Below are positions 49,926-62,089 of a DNA stretch of 64,000 nucleotides, piece by piece. Location: the NCBI GenBank assembly GCA_038380795.1, contig CM076266.1, positions 13,042,001 to 13,106,000 on the forward strand, given 5' to 3'. The notes under the pieces were generated by a model. It was not told where the DNA came from. It worked only from the letters and a program-made list of their open reading frames with translations, and made no database searches. The DNA comes from Pyrocephalus nanus (Eukaryota; Chordata; Aves; Passeriformes; Tyrannidae). The translations under genes and the position numbers were made by a program. Position 1 is the stretch's first letter. The number at the start of each line of letters is the position of its first letter.

Positions 49926-51716
49926 CCCTGTGCACTGAAACAAATCATCTGTATATGAATGCAGTCAGGAAGAAGTGGCCTCCAGCAAAGCAATTTTTTA
50001 TCTTTTGGTTCTGAGGAGTAACAGTAAAAAGGTCTGTCCCTTCAGTCTGAATCTGTGAAGTCACCCACAAAGAGATGTAACGTTCTGGATCACACTCTTT
50101 TGTTTCCCCTTTCTTTGACATCTTACCATGCTTCCCATTTTGTTTATACATTTTTCTTTTATGCTTGACATGCAAAAGTTAGTGACTTCATATGAGGCCA
50201 TAATGCAATGGCTTGTGCTTTCTGAAGGTAGACAGTGTTAGCAAAGGAATAAAATCCAATAGTCTCCTGGAGGAAAGAAAAAGAAGGCAGTATGAATCAT
50301 CTACAGACTCTATGTGAAAACTCCATTTTGGCTTGCAGATCAGGGAGCAGATTGGGCATATTTAAGTGCAAGTCTACAAATTCATCTGGAGAGTGTGATT
50401 ATTGCGCTGGCAGTGCATTAAGACACACTCCCTTTCGCAACTCTCATTCACAAGAGAAAAAGAACAAGGAAGAATGACTTGTGAGCTGTGCTGCCTCAAC
50501 CTGCAGGGCAGAGGAGCTGCAGCTGTCCCCTTGTTACACACTGTACACCCTAAAACCCTTTCTACTGACTTCAGAGGCAGCACTTCCCACGGGGTATCTC
50601 CACATCAGGCCAGAAGACGCTCCTGGCTGTGCAGAGACTGTTCTCCAAAAATCCCTCCATGCTCCCACAGCTGTACACAGATCTATGTGAAAGGGAAGGA
50701 TCCCTCATACTGAGGGATGACTGTATGTCTGAAATATTTTGCTATTGTCTTCATTACATCAATATCAAACCTTAAATTGCCTTTAGCAGGAGCAGGGTAG
50801 GAACCTTGCATGGCATCACATGAGTTGCTGAATCGAAAATGCACATTACCTGGAAACTGACTTCAAAACTCGTTTTAAATAGAGACTTTGGAAGAATTTG
50901 AATTCATTTTCATCCTTGAAGGTGGATTAAAAAAGACAACTGCAAATAATTTAGAAAGCTGCTTATGTTTTTTTACAGGCACTTACATTATTTTCTGCTT
51001 TTCAACACCCAAATCCTGATTTTTACCACTGGTCTTACTGCTCTGCAAGCAAGCACTGCTTCTCTGGTGCTAACTCCTCACATTCCCGAGGTAAAGGCAA
51101 GACCTGTTCTTACTTGTTGAAAATTAGCACAGAGCAAATTTAATGATCAGAAAAGTATATATTACACAGGAATTGTAAAGAGTTCTGTGCTTAGGATTTT
51201 GAAGGGGGTTATTTCTACAGTTCACTTATGTGAAATGTTTTCTGAAAGATTCACATGTATGTTTGAATCCACTCTTGGGACCTGGATGTCCAGCAGATGG
51301 ATTACAAAATCTGACTTGCACCTCTTTCATTATCGGTGTTTACCGCTGCCAAATCCATGTCCTCTGACATACTTGGTATAATCCCATCATCACTTCAGGG
51401 AATATGAAGTGATACCCAGCAAAGTAGAGGTGTTCAAACACTGCAGAAGAGGAAGTCAAATGTCCTAGGCCAGACAAGAATTTAAGGACACATGAATTAG
51501 AAGGAGTGAGCAAAATCTCCTCTTCACTCACTGCAGTGGGTCTATGTGTGCGTGGGCACATCGTTCCCCTTCATTCACAATCAGTTCACAGACTGAAGCC
51601 ACCCTTATCTCCTTTCTGCTCCTGGAGAGGGACATGCAGCTACACATGACCTCATGATGTTCATTGATGTCAATGAACCTCAAACATGCTGTGAGGTGCA
51701 GAAAGATATCTGTAGG

Positions 51717-51750
51717 AAAAAGAAAAAAAAAAGAAAAAGAAAGAAAAAAG
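51717..51750 (+). repeat. Purine-rich (GA)/A-rich low-complexity tract
   Basis: An almost pure A/G stretch of AAAAAG-like units. Low-complexity homopurine DNA. Confidence 0.85.
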
Positions 51751-52633
51751 CATCATAAAAATACTCTCTCAGGATAGAACAGGTCAGAAGAGCAGTAGAG
51801 CAGTCAGAGGATGCAGATCCAGCCATTTGCTGGCAGTTCTTACCCAGTGCAGTATTTATCACCTGAGGGCCCTTTGGCAGCTGCAGTGACCCCTGTGTGG
51901 CAGTCCAGGGAGCATGACCCAGTGCTGTGCTGCCACCACACCAGCACCAGCCGGAACTGTGTTGGACGTATCATAAAGCAGAAGAGCAAACCAGGCAGGT
52001 ATCGCTTTATTCCTTAAAGGGAGAAGACTAGGAGACATTAGGAAAGACCACCAGTATGATTCTGTCCTTAGCATAGAGGGGCTTACCAGGCCATTGCTTT
52101 CCATACACACATTTAGAAGTTCAGCACATTTTGCCAGCTGTGTGACCTATTTATATTCCATTGTATTTTTCACAAGTACAGATGTGCAAAAGACAAACTA
52201 CTGCCCATCCAAACAAAGGCAGTAAGACAGAGCTGTCCTGTGATACCACAGGGTATTCCTAAGAAAAACTTAGTAGGAGGTTAAGAGGCTGTAAGGAGGA
52301 GGAGACCCATGCTCACAGCATGCTTGCATTCCTCTCCTGGGATCACATCAGAACACTGCGAACTGTGTCTATGATAAGACAGTTTTCCATGCATGGAAAA
52401 AACAATGACAAGGAATCTTTTAATATAACAATCTCACTAACTGCAGTCAAGAGCTTAATGAAGACGGGTTTCACAAATCAAGTGAAGACCTCTGGAAAAT
52501 ATTCAAAAGAGGATGTTGGGGAGCAAAATACTGCACTAACAATAAATTGGGTTCCTATGTCCAAATTTTTTATTGCATTTTTGGCTATTTCCATCTCTAA
52601 CAGCCAAGAAAGATGAAGGGACTCTGCATAGAA

Positions 52634-52639
52634 ACTTAT
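52634..52639. repeat. Target-site duplication, left copy (6 bp)
   Basis: ACTTAT lies immediately left of the ERVK-like LTR and is repeated exactly at its right edge (52962-52967). A 6-bp duplication is the length expected for alpha- and betaretrovirus-like (ERVK) integration. Confidence 0.65.
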
Positions 52640-52961
52640 AGTAGTTGTTTTACAGAATTGTTGATGGAGGGGCTCGGGTACATATGCACACGATCTATAA
52701 GATCTCCAATATGTCCACTTTATTAAAAGAGTTTTGACCTTTTACAGTTTCTCTATACAAGGTCTCGTGACCAGATGCATACAATTGGTTAAAGGCTACT
52801 GTCCAGATGTAAACATACATTACAAATACACTTATAATTGGTTTATAACAGGTATCTAGTCAGAATAAGATAATTATTTACTTTATCAAACCCCACCTCC
52901 TTCTTGGCACAAAGTTCCTTTTGTTCTGGCTGGGAGACTCGCAGCCATCTTGGCACTTACA
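52640..52961 (-). mobile_element. Solo LTR of an ERVK-like endogenous retrovirus
   Basis: Read on the minus strand, the element starts TGTAAGTGCCAAGATGGCTG at 52961. It continues through GGAACTTTGTGCCAAGAAGG and TGGTCACGAGACCTTGTATA, has an AATAAA polyadenylation signal (plus-strand 52719-52724), and has a short U5-like segment ending AAAACAACTACT at 52640. Its length is about 322 bp. The 5' end TGTA pairs with a 3' end that would read TACA if the last base had not changed. Exact 6-bp repeats flank it. There is no gag, pol or env, so it is a solo LTR. The compact length, AATAAA position and 6-bp duplication fit ERVK-type avian elements. The subfamily is not identified. Confidence 0.8.
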
Positions 52962-52967
52962 ACTTAT
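52962..52967. repeat. Target-site duplication, right copy (6 bp)
   Basis: ACTTAT, identical to 52634-52639, lies directly outside the TGTAAGT end of the LTR. The TG at that end fixes the LTR boundary here. Confidence 0.65.
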
Positions 52968-53404
52968 AATATCTATAAAGCTATATTAAAGCAAAGTTTA
53001 TAAAACTACAGAACACAATATAAATTGCTCATGTAACCATCATATTCCTTCCACACAGAATGTATCTGAAATTCCCATTTCTCACACTTACATCCTTATC
53101 ATTGAGATTCACAGTCCCAAATCCTTCCATTAAATTACTGACTCAAATAATCCCATTGCAGTGAGTAAAACCACTGCAACAAAATCTATGCAAGTTTAGA
53201 AGCAATTTAAAAAGTACATTTATTAGTATATATCAAATGCTTTTTAACTTATCTAGTCATCTTAAATATACAGCATTAGTCAACTATCTGTAGTTAAAAA
53301 GCAATACTACCCAAGATACAAATGGTAGTATCCAGATTATGACAGGCACTGAAATTTGTGATCCCGGTTTCCAGATTCTTGCAGGTGGAGGTCAGCTAGA
53401 CATG
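52968..53404. other. AT-rich non-coding DNA, nothing recognised
   Basis: Between the solo LTR and the next CR1 fragment I see no gene, RNA or mobile element. Confidence 0.55.
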
Positions 53405-53506
53405 GCAATGTGGAATATGTCCCTGCCCATGGCAAGGGAGTTGGAACTAGATGGTCTTTCAGATCCCTTCCAACTCAGACCATTCTATGATTCTGTGATT
53501 CAATCA
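53405..53506 (+). mobile_element. CR1 LINE fragment, 3' end
   Basis: The plus strand reads TATGTCCCTGCCCATGGCAA, GGAGTTGGAACTAGATGGTC, CCCTTCCAACTCAGACC and then ATTCTATGATTCTGTGATTC, the canonical CR1 3' end including its terminal ATTCTRTG-type tandem units. About 100 bp are present. The preserved terminus makes it younger-looking than the 17-kb copy. The left limit is uncertain. Confidence 0.93.
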
Positions 53507-56105
53507 TTAAACTTTCCTTTTCTTAGATGACCTTTTACATCTGTCTACATCAGTAGATCCTTTAGGATCTACTGCTTTTAAAGATCAATTTTATTATACT
53601 TTAGGGAGAAACTATTTTTTTCCCTAATAGGAACAATCTGTAGCAATTATTAGTCACTTTTTAAGAGATGCCCATTCAAAGGCATTTTCCAGAGACTCAC
53701 ATTAATCGCATGAAAAGATATGTTTTCTAGGAAGCTCTGACGTATTGCAAATGCACTGAATGCTTGACATTTTTATGATTATGCTAATATTGTGACATTT
53801 GATGTGCTTGTTTTTGAATAAACATAGTGCAATTAAGTTCTCTGAAAGAAAACCAAAAAGAAACAGATCAATCACTGAGAAGGCAGGAAGAATGAAAACT
53901 GCTTCTACCAGCTTTGGAAATAAATGCCTGCTAGTCAATGGCAAACACATTTGAACTAGATATTTCATGAGATTTGTCAGTTTTACTCTGAAAGTAAAGA
54001 GCACTGATAGGGTGACTTTCAAGTTTTAGTACAAGCGGTGGCTTCACTTTCACCTGTTCCCTCCACCTTTGAAGTATATTAGCATCTGTCATAAAATGAC
54101 TCCTTCCATCACTGAAAAAATTACAACTCCTAGACAACTATTACTTCCTCTTAGACTATTTCAAACTATGGATAACTCAGTTAGGTCATGGAACCTCGTT
54201 TTTAACTTCATCCCCTTTTAAGGGGATGTTGCGTGCTTCAATTATATCCCAAATTAAAGTAGGAGAGAGATAAGGTTTATAAATGCCAATATAAATTATT
54301 TCATAATTTCTCTCCCTCATCTACAGACCAGAAGATTAATGGGAAAAACCAGAGAACTGAAAGAGTCACTACTGGAACAGCATGGTGTTTGATGGCTGGA
54401 AGGTGGTATGGATCAGAGCTGTGGAGCCAAGTAGAAACATGGGAGAGCAGCAGACACTGCAGGAGAACCAAAGGGGGAACCAACTGTGTATTTTTGGTAC
54501 AAAGCTAGAGAAGGCATAAGAAATGGTACAGTTTGATTACAGCAATGCTAGGAAGCAAGATCCATTTCCTCTGCCAGATCCTTGGAAGCCATAGGTCTCT
54601 GAAAATGCTGAAGTAGCTTAGTAGCAACTTTGGAGGCAATTAAAAGAACATTCATAACCTTAGGGACTATATACATTGAATCTCTTGTTAAAGACAAACA
54701 CTGCTCAGATTGAGTTTAATAAATCTACCTTGATGGATACTCACTATTGATGAAATCAAGAATCAGCTAATTCCAAGAAATCCAGTTCCTTACATAATAC
54801 ATAATCAAGGCAACAGTAACAAACTTGATAAACTGCAGAAAGTTACTAAAAAAGGGGGATGTTGATCAAAAAAATTGAACTCATGGTCAATCATTGGCAA
54901 GTCCCAAGTTAAATTCTGAAAATAGAGTTAAAAAGAAGGACAAGCTGGGAAACTGTAGGAGAATTTTCAGCTCTTTTGCCTGAAACAGTGCAAAGTAACA
55001 GATTTAAGTTAAAGAACTGGTCTGAAATTAAAGGGAAGAAACAAAAAGGATATTCAAAATCAAAAGGAATGAACTGGCAAAACACAAAGCCTAATAAAAT
55101 AATCCTTTCAGCACACTCAGAGACTCCTACAGCTTTTCTGTTCCTAATAAGATGTGTACACCTAAACTTTATTAAATGTTCTCTGTATTTGTCTTTTTTC
55201 AGATACATGCACTCTAGGATTAATAATGTAGAGCCACTTGACCTACAGAAAGATCTCCTCATATAATTGGCATGGCAACAGATGCAACATATCTTTAATA
55301 GAAGTGACAATTAGTGGTACTGCTTCTGCCACCCCTCCCAGTATGACATTAACCTTTCCTGAGTTACTTTCCTACAGCATAAAAGTAAATCCAAAGCTTC
55401 CCAGATCAAACATCCTTCTCTTGAGATGTTTTAACGTGGCGACATCTCAATGTCCCATATATTTCATTCCTTGGGCTTAGTCTCTAACAGACACTTTCTC
55501 CTTTTGCTGGCTGCAAAGTCTTTGAGAAAGTTGACTCATTAGCCAGTGGTGGTCAGAAGGAAAACAAAATCTGGAGGGTCAAAGTGTTTCTTTCTACTGA
55601 ACTAAGTGCTTTAAGCAGGTCTACATCAACATGTAAGCCCAACTACCAACGCCCTGCTCACCTGCAGGTATGCACTTAGAGAGAAATATATCCCAAAACC
55701 TAAAACTTTTAGCTTTTTAAGGCAATTAGATTTTCAGACCAGTGCCTCAGCTAAGTGACCTGTAAAGACTAAGACTGAACCAGACCAAACATACTACAGC
55801 CCATTTAATCCAGCTGTGAACAGTGAATATTTTGGGTGGGCTTTATTTTACCGTATTTTAATTCCCCAGAGAGTGTATGTCTACATCTGAGCTAGTTAAT
55901 TTAGGCGTTTTTTTTTATGCTAAAGAAGAAAAACAAGCATTTAAAAATGATTCATCTGACCTATTTTTGCTGATCTACACTACAGTGAGATTGATCACAC
56001 CTTAAATTTTAAGTCAAATGACTCAGTCTCTTTCTGACCTGAAAAATAGAGCATAATTATTAGCTCAGAAATTTTGAACATACAAAAGGTTACTAGACTC
56101 AGTAG
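53507..56105. other. AT-rich non-coding DNA, nothing recognised
   Basis: No gene or mobile element recognised. Opposed open frames at about 54.9-55.3 kb (133 codons minus, 96 codons plus) have no domain I recognise and are not called. Confidence 0.55.
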
Positions 56106-56166
56106 GTCCAAATTCTTCTTCTCCTAGTACTGCACTTATACCCTACACTGAAGCTACTTCACTTTG
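56106..56166. repeat. Possible relic of an ancient palindromic amniote repeat
   Basis: GTCCAAATTCTTCTTCTCCT, CACTTATACC and CACTGAAGCTACTTCACT follow the order of an old bird and reptile repeat. As I recall it, that repeat begins GGCCAAATTCTGCTCTCAGT, continues with a TACAC...TGTAA block and has a centre ACTCCACTGAAGTCAATGG. It is strongly decayed. The family name is not certain. Confidence 0.4.
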
Positions 56167-58188
56167 TTTTTCAACACAAAAGAGAACCTTTGGCTTTCTC
56201 CATCCTAGCTTCCTTATATGACTTTTGTAATGCAGAAAAGTAAAAAGATATTTTGCTTAAGTATTTTCTTCAATCCTTGTGAATCCAAATCAGAAGTGGA
56301 AGTGTATCTAAGGCATTCACTGTTGAATATCTGGATGTTCTAGGTTCTAATAGATACAGAAAAATCCAAACCTGAATCTTGGTTTGAATTCATTTTTCTA
56401 GCCAAGCTCTACTAGTAGAAATAAGCAGAATCTAATATAATGGAATATCAGACTTTAGACCCACCCTGAACTGATGTAGATTTTATAACCCTGTAGGGTT
56501 TTTTTTTAACACTAAGGTTTTTTAAAACCCATACTCATTATAATCAAATCTCATTAGAGTGTCCACAGCTTTAAATTAAGTTTTACTCAGAATTAAAACA
56601 GTTTCCTCCAAATTAAATTATTTTAAAGTAAAAGCTGAACTAAATAAGGAAAGCATAAAAAAATTAAAAAATCAAGCTCACAGATATATATAGGTAGATA
56701 GATAGATATAAATACATAAACACATTTTTCTTTAACAAAGGGCATTATGAGAACTAAGCAATGAAGTAGCCATAATTGTCAAAGTAAAGTCAAAGAACTA
56801 AAATTTAAAAGAGCAATACTTTCCAAATTCTCCAAGTTTTTGGCTACCTCTGTTTTTGCATTTCCAGATGTGAAAATCCAGTTCCCTCATTTTAAAGTGC
56901 TGAATATACTGCCATGAAAACTTATGACAACTGGGGTTACCCAGCATCTCTGAATATCAGATCCACCTTCTTCCAAATTTAGAAACTTCTTTTGGCAATA
57001 TTTGCCAAGTAGTTTCCTGTTTTACTATACAACTCCTTAAACTACACAAGTCAGTCCTTAGGCCAGAGACATCAGACCTCAGTTCCACCAAACACTGAGG
57101 GAGTCCTGACACTAATCACAATGAGGTAAAAATTTGCCTCTGCAGAAATAAGTGGAAGGGGTGTATATGAAGTTATTCATTGCATTCCTTATAAGGAGTC
57201 AGCCTTACCTTTGAGTCATTCCATAATAAATACCAAATCATTGCTCAATTGTATGGAAATGGTGATCAGTGGTTCTGCAAATGTTCTGTTTGGGATTTGC
57301 ATTTTCTCATCAAAGGATACTTCTCTGCCTTCATATGCTGTCAGCCTCTTTCTGATGAGACAGCTCAGCACAGAGATGCCTCCAATATATCAGGGAGAGA
57401 AGAAAATATATTAAACCACAAAAAACATGCAAGCTAAACACAGAGACTTTGAGTTCAACCACAAGGGCTTGGAAATGAAGGGAGCTGTGGCAAAATATTT
57501 TGGGTTGACTAAATACCATGCCCCAAAATTTAAGATACTTGCAGTTCTTAAAAAAGAAATTCCAGTGACTAAGGCAGAATGAATACCAGCAGGGAATTCT
57601 AGTTTCAAAACATTTTTACTTTATTTTACAATTGAAACTTTGGGTGTTCTGTATAATTTAAGCAGCTGTCAAATACATATGCTGCATTCCCTCAGCCATG
57701 AGGAAGTGGTTGGTAATGGGGAAGTGATAATAGTGTGAAGCCACCATCCATGTCAGAGCTCCTAAGATAGCTCTGGTTTTTAATAGGTCTCTCCTACCAT
57801 ACCAGTATGGTCAAGGACCTCCAAACTCATTTGCCTTGTGAGGATCATTTTCAGCAGAATTTGCTGTACCCAAAACCAAAAGACAGTTCTTTAGGTTGTA
57901 TTGATTTTGTTAAAAGGGATTTCCCACAGATTTATTGCTGGCTATCACCATAATACTACGATAAGAAATATCCATTTATAAAGCTAAAATTAGCAGCCCT
58001 GCAACCACACATTGCATATTCTTCTATTCTTCTGCTTAAGCCTTCCATTTCCACTCAAGCCATTGACCGTGTTTTATTTCACACGATCAGTAAATGGCTG
58101 CTCAGACAATACACTCTACTGATTTAGCCTGCATTCAATCTGTCACTGGATTCACTGCCTGTGAAAACAAACACAGCACACGTTCAGA
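56167..58188. other. AT-rich non-coding DNA, nothing recognised
   Basis: No gene or mobile element. A short (TAGA)n repeat lies at 56691-56708. The last 200 bp (about 57.99-58.16 kb) contain varied motifs (AACCACA, ATTGCATAT, GACCGTG) but no cluster strong enough to call. Confidence 0.55.
56691..56708. repeat. (TAGA)n tetranucleotide repeat
   Basis: About four imperfect TAGA/TAGG units next to a TATATA stretch. Simple tandem repeat. Confidence 0.8.
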
Positions 58189-59045
58189 ACGACAGAATGG
58201 TTAAGGCTGGAAGGCACCCCTTGAGGTCATACAATCCAACACCACTGCTCAAGAGGGATCACCTACAGACAGTTGCCCATGCCTATGACTAGATAGCTTT
58301 TGAATATCTTCAAGGACAGAGACTCCACCTGATCTTTGAGAACTCTGTGGCAGTGCTCAGTCACCCACACAGTGAAAAAGTGTTTCCTCATGTTCAGAGG
58401 GAAACTCCCATGTTTCAGATGGTGCCCATTGCTTCTTATCCTGTTACTGGGCCCCACCGAGAGACTGGTTCTATCCTCTTTGCACCTTGCCCTCATATAT
58501 TTACTTCTGCGGATAAGATCCTTTCTGAACCTTCTCTTCCCTAATCTAAACAGTTCCAGCTCCATCAGCCTTTCCTCACAGGAGAGATTCTCAAGATGTT
58601 CAAGTCTCTTAATCATCTTCAAGAACTTCATTGGACTCTCTCTAGTATGTCCATGTGTCTCTTATGCTGGGGAGGCCGGAACCGGACACTGCACTCAAGG
58701 AGTGGCCTTATCAATGCTTAAGAAATGGGAGGGATCTCCTCCCTTGACCTGCTGGAAATGTTTCTCCTAATAAAGCCCAGGATAAATTCAGCCCTTGCTG
58801 CAAGGGCACACTGCTGGCTCACAATCAACTTGGCATCCATCAGGACACTGGGGTGTTTTCTGCAAAGCTACTTTCTAACCAGTCAGCCCCCAGCATACAA
58901 ATGGTGCATGGGGTAGTTCCTCCTCAAGAGCAGGGCCTGTTGCTTCTCCTTGTTGAACTCTATAAGATTCTTGTCATCCATTTCTCCAGCCTGTCCAGGT
59001 CCCTCTGGATAGCAGCACCACCCTTTAATGTATCAGAAGATCGCC
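58189..59045 (-). mobile_element. Long 5'-truncated CR1 LINE fragment, older type
   Basis: On the minus strand this runs from a CR1 ORF2 segment to the 3' end. The plus strand starts with the decayed terminus AACGACAGAATGGTTAAGGC and continues through AAGTGTTTCCTCATG, TTCCAGCTCCATCAGCC, CAAGGGCACACTGCTGGCTC and CTGTCCAGGTCCCTCTGGAT, all in the canonical antisense CR1 order. Minus-strand translation at 58263-58631 gives RLEHLENLSCEERLMELELF and LGKRRFRKDL, corresponding to [20 protein letters not shown] and the KRRLRGDL block of the 62-kb copy. One internal part stays open for 122 codons, but upstream sequence is frameshifted and interrupted. It is non-functional. The 5' limit near 59045 is approximate. 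Confidence 0.9.
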
Positions 59046-60701
59046 TGGTGCCTGAAGTGTAAAACCTGGGACAGATTCCTCACCATTTTGTCCAGCATCT
59101 ACAATGACAAAGCCTCAGGACTGGCCTTCAGGTGAATTACCAGATCTTTCCTTCTTGGGGGAAGCAAGGGATTCCCAGGTTCACTAGGTACACCGGCCCA
59201 GTTCTGTGATCTCTCCAACACCATAAGGGATACCTGTATCTTACAGATAACCTTTTAATTAGGCAAATTACATTCCTCATTAGAATGCCATGCACTGAAG
59301 TAAAAAAAGACTGTGTCTCTCACAGACATGTTGACAGTAATTTCTGTTCTATCAAAACAAGCCTCATAAAGACAGATTATTTCTCAATGGTACCAGCAGT
59401 TTTTTAAGAGAAAACAAACCCAAAAAAATACTAATGGGAAAAAAAGGTAGATTTATATGAAAACTGAGGAGTTTTTTCCTGTGGAAAAAGACTAGTATCA
59501 TGAGGTTTAAATATTTTAAAATATTAAATTTATTGCCTGATTGAAATTCAGTATAAAATGTTATTCAAGGGAACTGATTAAAACCCTTGCCAAGTAGTAT
59601 TATTAAAAAAAAATAAAAACTTTTATTTTTGCTAGCAAAAAAACCCCATGGCTTAGTACTACTATGAGGTTTACTCCACCTCTTTTTTACAGCTTTTCAT
59701 TAAATTCCCTTAACTTATGATCAAATCCTGAGTTATAGTTAAATTTCTTGAATTCAGGAATGATTCCAACAGCACCAGACTAATGAGAGAATCAGGATCT
59801 AAGAGTCGCTTTCATAAATATTGTCACACCTTTACATAGTAACTTTTTCTTCATTTTTTAAACATTACTACATGTAAGTGGGAAGGCTCTTGCAGGCTGC
59901 AAATTCCTCACTCAGCATTTGTGGAATGAGGCTGTAAAGCATGTGTTTAATGGGGCTGCAATCAAAATCAAGTTTTCAAGTTTGCCTCGGTGTCATAGGC
60001 AAAGAGCTTTTGGACTACAGTTGTGTGAATGACTATGATACATCAGTCTGAAGCAGGGCTCCAAAAATAGAAAGACAACCAAATACTCTAAGGGAAATCA
60101 AACTTTACAGTGCCCCAAAGAGAAGCTTTTATGATCTCTAGAGGAGACACTGTATTAAGGCAAACTGAATTAATCCCAAATTTATTTAAAAAGGTTGGAT
60201 TGATATGATTCTTTTACAGTTTACTTCACAGCTGTTAATCATTAAACACATTTCAGATAATCATCAGATATTCATTTTACATGCAATAAGATTTTTATTG
60301 CAGTTAACATAATAGTACATCTTAAGAACTCTCTTGAAAATGTTCCCTTAGGAAAAAAAAATTATCTGCAAAGTAAAGCCATGAATTGTGTGCCTAATGG
60401 ATTAGCCAAGTTAGTAAATACATATGATGTGAACATATATCATTATAACACTGATCTAATGCCATACAATGCCTGCTTTACTATATATAATAAATACTTT
60501 GCCTGGGGGTTTTTATGAATATCACTGACTTACCCATCCTGGAGAGGTCAAGAGAGGAATTACAGACATTGTAGGCTACTGTTTAACAGCTATCTTGTTC
60601 TTTCCTGTTTTGAAAAAGATTTTTTTCTGACTAGACTTTTTTTTCTGCTCCCATAAGGTCCTTCTTTGACTTAAAGGAAACTCCTCCCAGAAAAATTACT
60701 T
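59046..60701. other. AT-rich non-coding DNA, nothing recognised
   Basis: No gene recognised. The first about 180 bp (to about 59220) are GC-richer and might be a degraded continuation of the adjacent CR1, but I could not match them. A stretch at 59.88-60.07 kb contains a TEAD-like GGAATG and ATCAAAATCAAG motifs, which is too weak to call. Confidence 0.5.
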
Positions 60702-60790
60702 TGGCCCTAATCCTGAAAGCTGATCTGTGTCAATGGACATACACAACATCACACTGAACTCAGTGGAGCTCAATTTGAATGTGAAGGTTT
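60702..60790. repeat. Possible relic of an ancient palindromic amniote repeat
   Basis: TTGGCCCTAATCCTGAAAGC, TGATCTGTGTCAATGGACAT and CACTGAACTCAGTGGAGCTC follow an old bird and reptile repeat pattern. In the form I recall it starts GGGCCYGATCCTGCAAGCTG and has a centre like CCATTGACTTCAGTGGGGCTC. The internal CACTGAACTCAGTG is itself close to palindromic. Decayed, and the family name is not certain. Confidence 0.45.
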
Positions 60791-62077
60791 TGTTCATTTA
60801 GTATGAAGAGAAAAGTAAAAGTCAGAGGTTTCCAAGGTAAGGTCTGTATTTATATCTGCAGTGACTAACTGGCTTGTGTTTGTCAAGTTACTTCAGCCTA
60901 CGTTTCTAATGAAATGTAACAGAAATCCAATGAGAACAATAAAAATGTTTCAAATACTAAAAATTAATTTTCTGTACTGAAATTATATTTATTTCAGTGA
61001 CTTTCTGCCAATTTTGTTTCTAAAAAGATTTCAAAATGAGCTTATGGAAAAAGATTATTTTTTTTAAGCCCTTCCTCTCTAAATCACCAATTCTGTCACA
61101 CAAAAAGAAATACTCCCAGTTAGTTTGCCTAAAAATTTGTGCTCTTCTGGTAAATAATCTTATTGATCAGAACTGCAGTGAAGGTGAATTGAATGTACCT
61201 GCCCTGAGGTACCTTCACAAAATTCTACCCAAGTTTTAAAGTCTCCTTAAGCAGAAATCTAATGAACCTACAGCCACAAAAATCAAGTTTTTCAAAGACT
61301 TTAACAAGCTGCTTGTAATTTTTTCTGACTTACTGAATGAAAGGGAATCAAGAGGAAAATTCCGATAAAACTGTATGTAAGCCAAAGGTTTGTTTATGTT
61401 TGTATGGATTAGCATTCACACATTTCCTGTTACTAGACTTCCTATTAGTGATGTTTAACTTTAACCACATATCCTGGGCTAAGGAATAGCTCCTGAAGTC
61501 AATTTCCTGATTAGGCTAAGAAAGGTCAAAGGTTAATTTTGCAGCCACATGGTTAAGCTACCAACAGCTACTGCATAGCCTTGTTTTAACATATAAAGTT
61601 ACTGCAAATATTAGCTGAAGGAGGTGGCACACTCTGGTGATTACACAAAAGTGTTGGGAAATAATAATCCTAGGAGTTTATACACTCTAAGTGAAATTTA
61701 CTCTCTCCACATGCACACCTAGAATACACAGCAGTGGAGACATCTCTCAAATATGGTGAGGCCAACCTGGCAACCTCAAATGTGTACATCCTTTTAAACC
61801 TGGCTGTGTGACCACTGCCAGTGCCAAGAAACTTCCTGCTGTATATCCTATCATAGACTTTCTTCATACACTTGATATAGTCCTTGAAGAAGAAACCAGG
61901 CTGAATATAAGGTAATACAAGAATCCACAGTTATCATATTCTCAAAAACACAATGATTTCTGCCTCCTTAAGGGAAAAAAGATCAACTGTTGGATGATGA
62001 ATTTGCAAACACAACTGCAGCAGAGACTCTTGTTGTACCAAATCAGCAGGAATTAATTAATCATAATTTCTTCCATT
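60791..62077. other. AT-rich non-coding DNA with a motif-dense stretch
   Basis: No gene or mobile element recognised. It includes the motif cluster at 61388-61556, listed separately. A minus-strand open frame at 61670-61867 (65 codons) has no recognised domain. Confidence 0.5.
61388..61556. promoter_or_regulatory. Candidate enhancer: DR1, ETS, RUNX, FOX and E-box motifs
   Basis: A near-consensus DR1 nuclear-receptor element is present: AGGTCA at 61523-61528, one spacer base, and AGGTTA at 61530-61535. This is the binding type of HNF4, COUP-TF and PPAR/RXR dimers. Within 135 bp upstream are a FOX-like TGTTTATG (61391-61398), ETS cores TTTCCTG (61423-61429) and ACTTCC (61437-61442), and RUNX AACCACA (61463-61469). 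An E-box CACATG (61546-61551) follows. The segment is not repetitive. The motif mix resembles a conserved enhancer, but conservation and chance occurrence were not tested. Confidence 0.3.
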
Positions 62078-62089
62078 CAAATACTTAAG
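62078..62089. repeat. Target-site duplication, left copy (12 bp)
   Basis: CAAATACTTAAG occurs here and again at 62721-62732, exactly flanking the CR1 insertion. The two copies are identical, which supports a fairly recent insertion. Confidence 0.8.

Larger units (their letters stand above)
49170..52633. other. Non-coding DNA, no gene recognised
   Basis: No gene recognised. The region includes GC-richer patches at about 49.48-49.66, 50.37-50.70 and 51.80-52.00 kb. In each, overlapping open frames of 60-103 codons occur on both strands with no domain I know. A purine-rich tract lies at 51717-51750 and a possible ancient repeat fragment at 49881-49925. Confidence 0.45.

Noticed and set aside
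51811..52017. 68-codon frame in a GC-richer patch, considered as a possible exon
   Set aside because: No similarity recognised and no convincing splice-site pair. An overlapping 83-codon minus-strand frame is equally open.
54909..55310. 133-codon minus-strand frame
   Set aside because: No domain I recognise, and an opposing 96-codon frame overlaps it. No evidence of a gene.
58336..58770. 144-codon plus-strand frame
   Set aside because: It is the antisense of the CR1 element at 58189-59045, whose own minus-strand frame carries the reverse-transcriptase similarity.
59046..59220. Possible 5' continuation of the 58-kb CR1 copy
   Set aside because: GC-richer, but I could not follow the CR1 consensus beyond about 59045.
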